Positions 38,903 through 40,887 of a stretch of 40,887 nt of DNA are shown here, piece by piece. This DNA is from an uncultured bacterium (GTDB taxonomy: Bacteria; Patescibacteriota; Minisyncoccia; Phycocordibacterales; PALSA-1337): NCBI GenBank assembly GCA_903900935.1, contig CAIUOX010000041.1, forward strand, positions 1 to 40,887, in the 5' to 3' direction. Position numbers and translations under genes: made by a program. Each line of letters starts with the position of its first letter. The first letter of the stretch is position 1. The notes under the pieces were generated by a model. That model searched no databases and had not been told where the DNA came from. It saw nothing but the letters and a program-made list of their open reading frames with translations.

Positions 38903-39433
38903 TTACTCGGCATTTGTATACACATTTTGAACCTCATCATTTCCTTCAAGTTCTTCAACGAGCCTGGTGAGTACTTCAATGTCGGCATCTTCAAGTGACA
39001 TCGTGGATGTTGCATCCCATACATTATTTTTTTTATGGAATGCCCATGAAGCACTACCTGGTGAGGCAAGCTCAAAGCCACTTTTGCTTAAAATATGCTT
39101 TATTTCTTGTGCAGCCTTATTTCTATTGTCAGTAAGAGCATCAATCAAGATTGCTACGCCACCCGGGCCATAACTTTCGTAGACGATTGATTCCATGTCC
39201 GCAGAGTTGTCAGTTGTTGCTTTTTTGACTGCTCGATCAATTGTATCGTTTGGCATATTTTCGGCACGAGCCTTTTCAATAGCTACTGCAAGGCCGGGAG
39301 AGGAGAGAACACCCTTCGCCTTTTTTGCTTCAACAGTGATGAGACGGACAAGTTTGCCAAAATTCTTGCTCTTTTGGGCATCATTCTTGGCTTTAATATG
39401 CTTTATTTTTGAATATTTATTATGACCTGACAT
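38903..39433 (-). CDS. YebC/PmpR family protein, shortened form
   Basis: YebC proteins act as transcription regulators in some bacteria and, for one branch, help ribosomes through proline stretches. The N-terminal domain is well conserved: MSGHNKYSKIKHIKAKNDAQKSKNF and VAIEKARAENMPNDTIDRAVKKA. Then comes YESYGPGGVAILIDALTDNRNKAAQEIKHILSKSG of domain 2. At 176 residues it is some 65-70 shorter than the usual 240-250. The characteristic end VQNVYTNAE is kept, so the loss is internal, in domain 3, and not a frameshift at the end. This form is in keeping with CPR reduction. It precedes ruvC by two bases. Confidence 0.9.
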   Translation of the reverse strand: MSGHNKYSKIKHIKAKNDAQKSKNFGKLVRLITVEAKKAKGVLSSPGLAVAIEKARAENMPNDTIDRAVKKATTDNSADMESIVYESYGPGGVAILIDALTDNRNKAAQEIKHILSKSGFELASPGSASWAFHKKNNVWDATSTMSLEDADIEVLTRLVEELEGNDEVQNVYTNAE

Positions 39434-39540
39434 TGTGGTGATAATTATTGTATATACGAATTGTACTCAGATTGGCGAGAAAGGCAAAGGTTGTTCTTAA
39501 ACCTCGACCCTTAAACAGGGATTAAATGATATCAGGCTTC

Positions 39541-39577
39541 AACCCCTTCCAACCAGTCATGCGACTCTGGAGGGGTT
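39541..39577. terminator. Terminator-like hairpin between yebC and ruvB
   Basis: AACCCCT-t-CC pairs with GG-AGGGGTT, with an inner AGTC-atgc-GACT stem. It starts five bases beyond the ruvB stop. The T-rich tail (TTTTATTT) lies on the plus-strand side, so as a terminator it is better on plus, but it would still form the 3' hairpin of the ruvB transcript. Confidence 0.5.
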
Positions 39578-39581
39578 TTAT

Positions 39582-40592
39582 TTATAATAATTTTCCAGAT
39601 TCCTTCACTCCTAGGTGATTGTAAGCTTTATCAGTTGTAATTCTTCCACGCGGAGTCCTTTCAAGAAGTCCTAACTGAATCAAATATGGTTCATACACTT
39701 CTTCAATGGTTGCTTGCTCTTCAGAAAGGGCAGCCGCAACTGTATTCAAGCCAACGGGCCCACCACCAAATTTATTGATGATGACATTGAGTATTTCGCG
39801 ATCAGCGCTTGTAAGACCGATCTTGTCGACACCAAGCATAGACAGAGCCTTTTCTACTATTTCTTTGGTGAGTGTGGTTTTGTTGATCTGTGCATAGTCA
39901 CGACAGCGTTTGAGATGATAATTTGCTGTGCGTGGTGTAAATCTGGAACGGATAGCGATCTCCTTGACTGCTTCTGGATGTATTTCTATATCAAGAATCT
40001 TTGCAGATCTCTTGATGATTTCTGCTATTTCATCATCTGAATAAAATTCTAATTTGAAGACTCCTCCAGAAAATCTGGATCGAAGTGGAGCAGAAATCAT
40101 TGCTACGCGGGTTGTTGCGGCAATTAGTGTGAATTGTGGTAAGTCGAGCTGTATGGTTCGTGCTGAAGGACCTTTTCCAATAATAATATCGAGCACACCT
40201 GATTCCATAGCGGGGTATAGAACCTCCTCAATAGCCTTATTGAGGCGATGTATTTCGTCGATAAATAATATATCTCCCGCCGATAGATTTGTAAGAATAG
40301 ATGCAAGATCTCCAATTTTCAAAATCGCTGGGCCAGAAGTAACTTTCATTTGGGTTTTTGTCTCTTTTGCAATAAGGTGTGCGAGAGTGGTTTTGCCAAG
40401 CCCAGGAGGACCGTAAAAAAGGATGTGCTCTGGGGGATGATTGCGCTCTTTTGCGGCAGTGAGAAGAATATGCAGGTTATCTTTGATGTTCTTTTGACCA
40501 ATATAATCAGCCCACTTTGAAGGTCGGAGTGTTTGGTCCAAAAAACCAACATCTTTTTCGTCCGTAGAGTTGTGGGTAGAAGTACTTGACAT
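39582..40592 (-). CDS. ruvB: Holliday junction branch migration ATPase RuvB
   Basis: RuvB is the hexameric motor that, with RuvA, moves Holliday junctions for RuvC to cut. The 336-residue protein is of usual length. It has LRPSKWADYIGQ, Walker A GPPGLGKTTLAH (61-72), Walker B ILFIDEIHRLNKAIEE, the sensor 1 region TLIAATTRVAMISAPLRSRF with its arginine finger, and the winged-helix C-terminus with GGGPVGLNTVAAALSEE and LERTPRGRITTDKAY. It is followed by a hairpin and a 148-base spacer, so yebC-ruvC may be a separate unit. Confidence 0.97.
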   Translation of the reverse strand: MSSTSTHNSTDEKDVGFLDQTLRPSKWADYIGQKNIKDNLHILLTAAKERNHPPEHILFYGPPGLGKTTLAHLIAKETKTQMKVTSGPAILKIGDLASILTNLSAGDILFIDEIHRLNKAIEEVLYPAMESGVLDIIIGKGPSARTIQLDLPQFTLIAATTRVAMISAPLRSRFSGGVFKLEFYSDDEIAEIIKRSAKILDIEIHPEAVKEIAIRSRFTPRTANYHLKRCRDYAQINKTTLTKEIVEKALSMLGVDKIGLTSADREILNVIINKFGGGPVGLNTVAAALSEEQATIEEVYEPYLIQLGLLERTPRGRITTDKAYNHLGVKESGKLL

Positions 40593-40887
40593 TTATATTA
40601 GTGTATGCTAGGATTCTTTTGAAGAAGCAGGATTCACGATCCAAGATTCAAGAATAGTCGCAATGCCATATTGTGTCTATTCTTGAATTTTGAATCCCAA
40701 ATCATGTTTTTTAATGCGCACGTTTCGAACTTATGAACCTCTAAGCAGTGGCCTTCCCAGGTTTGGGTGTAATGCTAAGGACATGTTGGTTGTTATGCTT
40801 GCATAACGTACTGAAATTATCCTCGGGATTCCACCTCGCTTGACGCATCACGCGACAAGATATTGCTTAGAGATTCCTGTGTTCGAA
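40593..40887. other. Spacer at the right edge with inverted repeats
   Basis: About 295 bases without a complete gene. It has a 12-bp hairpin (ATTCAAGAATAG, arms 40646-40657 and 40677-40688) and a 7-bp palindrome GTTATGC-tt-GCATAAC (40792-40807). An imperfect 24-base inverted repeat (20 of 24) has arms 40724-40747 and 40864-40887, the second running to the window edge. The ruvB promoter must lie at its left end. Confidence 0.45.
40817..40887 (-). CDS. Possible C-terminal end of a gene running off the right edge
   Basis: On the minus strand one frame is open from the window edge for 22 codons (RTQESLSNILSRDASSEVES and RG) to a TAA at 40817-40819. The composition is plausible for a protein tail, but the stretch is too short to identify and overlaps an inverted repeat. 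It could be non-coding. Confidence 0.2.
   Translation of the reverse strand, partial: RTQESLSNILSRDASSEVESRG

Noticed and set aside
1-40887. CRISPR array, insertion sequences, restriction or toxin-antitoxin defence genes
   Set aside because: No regularly spaced direct repeats, transposase motifs or defence-family proteins were seen on either strand.

Overview
The window reads as chromosomal DNA of a Candidate Phyla Radiation (Patescibacteria) bacterium, most likely of the Parcubacteria group. The grounds are AT-rich DNA, compact genes almost without Shine-Dalgarno sequences, shortened versions of universal proteins (YebC, RNase P protein, YidC, ComM), and a type IV secretion-like gene set (PrgI, TraC-like, VirB4, VirB6-like, VirB2-like) of the kind common in this group. 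No transposase, integrated phage, CRISPR array, relaxase or toxin-antitoxin pair is visible.

Layout. 0-1.7 kb: a small membrane protein, tRNA-Pro(UGG), a YraN/UPF0102 nuclease, tRNA-Gly(GCC) and tRNA-Arg(UCG), all on the minus strand. 1.8-3.3 kb: the CCA-adding enzyme, with two ParB/parS-like sites inside it and a third at the YraN start. 3.3-5.7 kb: a structured spacer, exonuclease III and a Xer-type tyrosine recombinase. 5.8-9.1 kb: rpsO, a NYN-domain protein and pnp, an RNA-decay and ribosome group. 9.1-17 kb: a membrane-anchored acidic protein, a TraR/DksA-like protein, ComM, a LysM/M23 peptidase, a UvrD/PcrA helicase and KsgA. 17-31 kb: a long cell-envelope block, mostly plus strand, that looks like a non-conjugative type IV secretion or pilus machine. 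31-35.4 kb: the replication-initiation core, yidC-rnpA-rpmH (minus) back to back with dnaA-dnaN and a possible small DciA-like gene (plus). 35.4-40.6 kb: a class A penicillin-binding protein, a small acidic protein, ruvC, yebC and ruvB, all minus strand.

How it fits together. The dnaA-dnaN spacer is AT-rich, carries several DnaA-box-like sequences and is the best oriC candidate. Three parS-like sites lie about 30 kb away. Perfect DnaA boxes occur at three further intergenic positions, one of them in the loop of a 17-bp hairpin after the CCA-adding enzyme gene. Most genes on both sides of dnaA point towards it, so they would be transcribed head-on to replication if the origin is there. The envelope block shares exported proteins, a VirB4 ATPase and a pilin-like protein, and probably builds one surface machine for DNA uptake or contact with a host. 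It lies about 4.4 kb beyond comM.

Two genome-style signals recur. First, extended -10 promoters (TGnTAnAAT-like) sit only 6-9 bases before start codons, implying leaderless mRNAs. Second, long perfect inverted repeats (24, 35 and 33 bp arms around 53-71 base spacers) lie before pnp, before uvrD and between uvrD and ksgA. All functions are inferred from reading the sequence; no database search was run.
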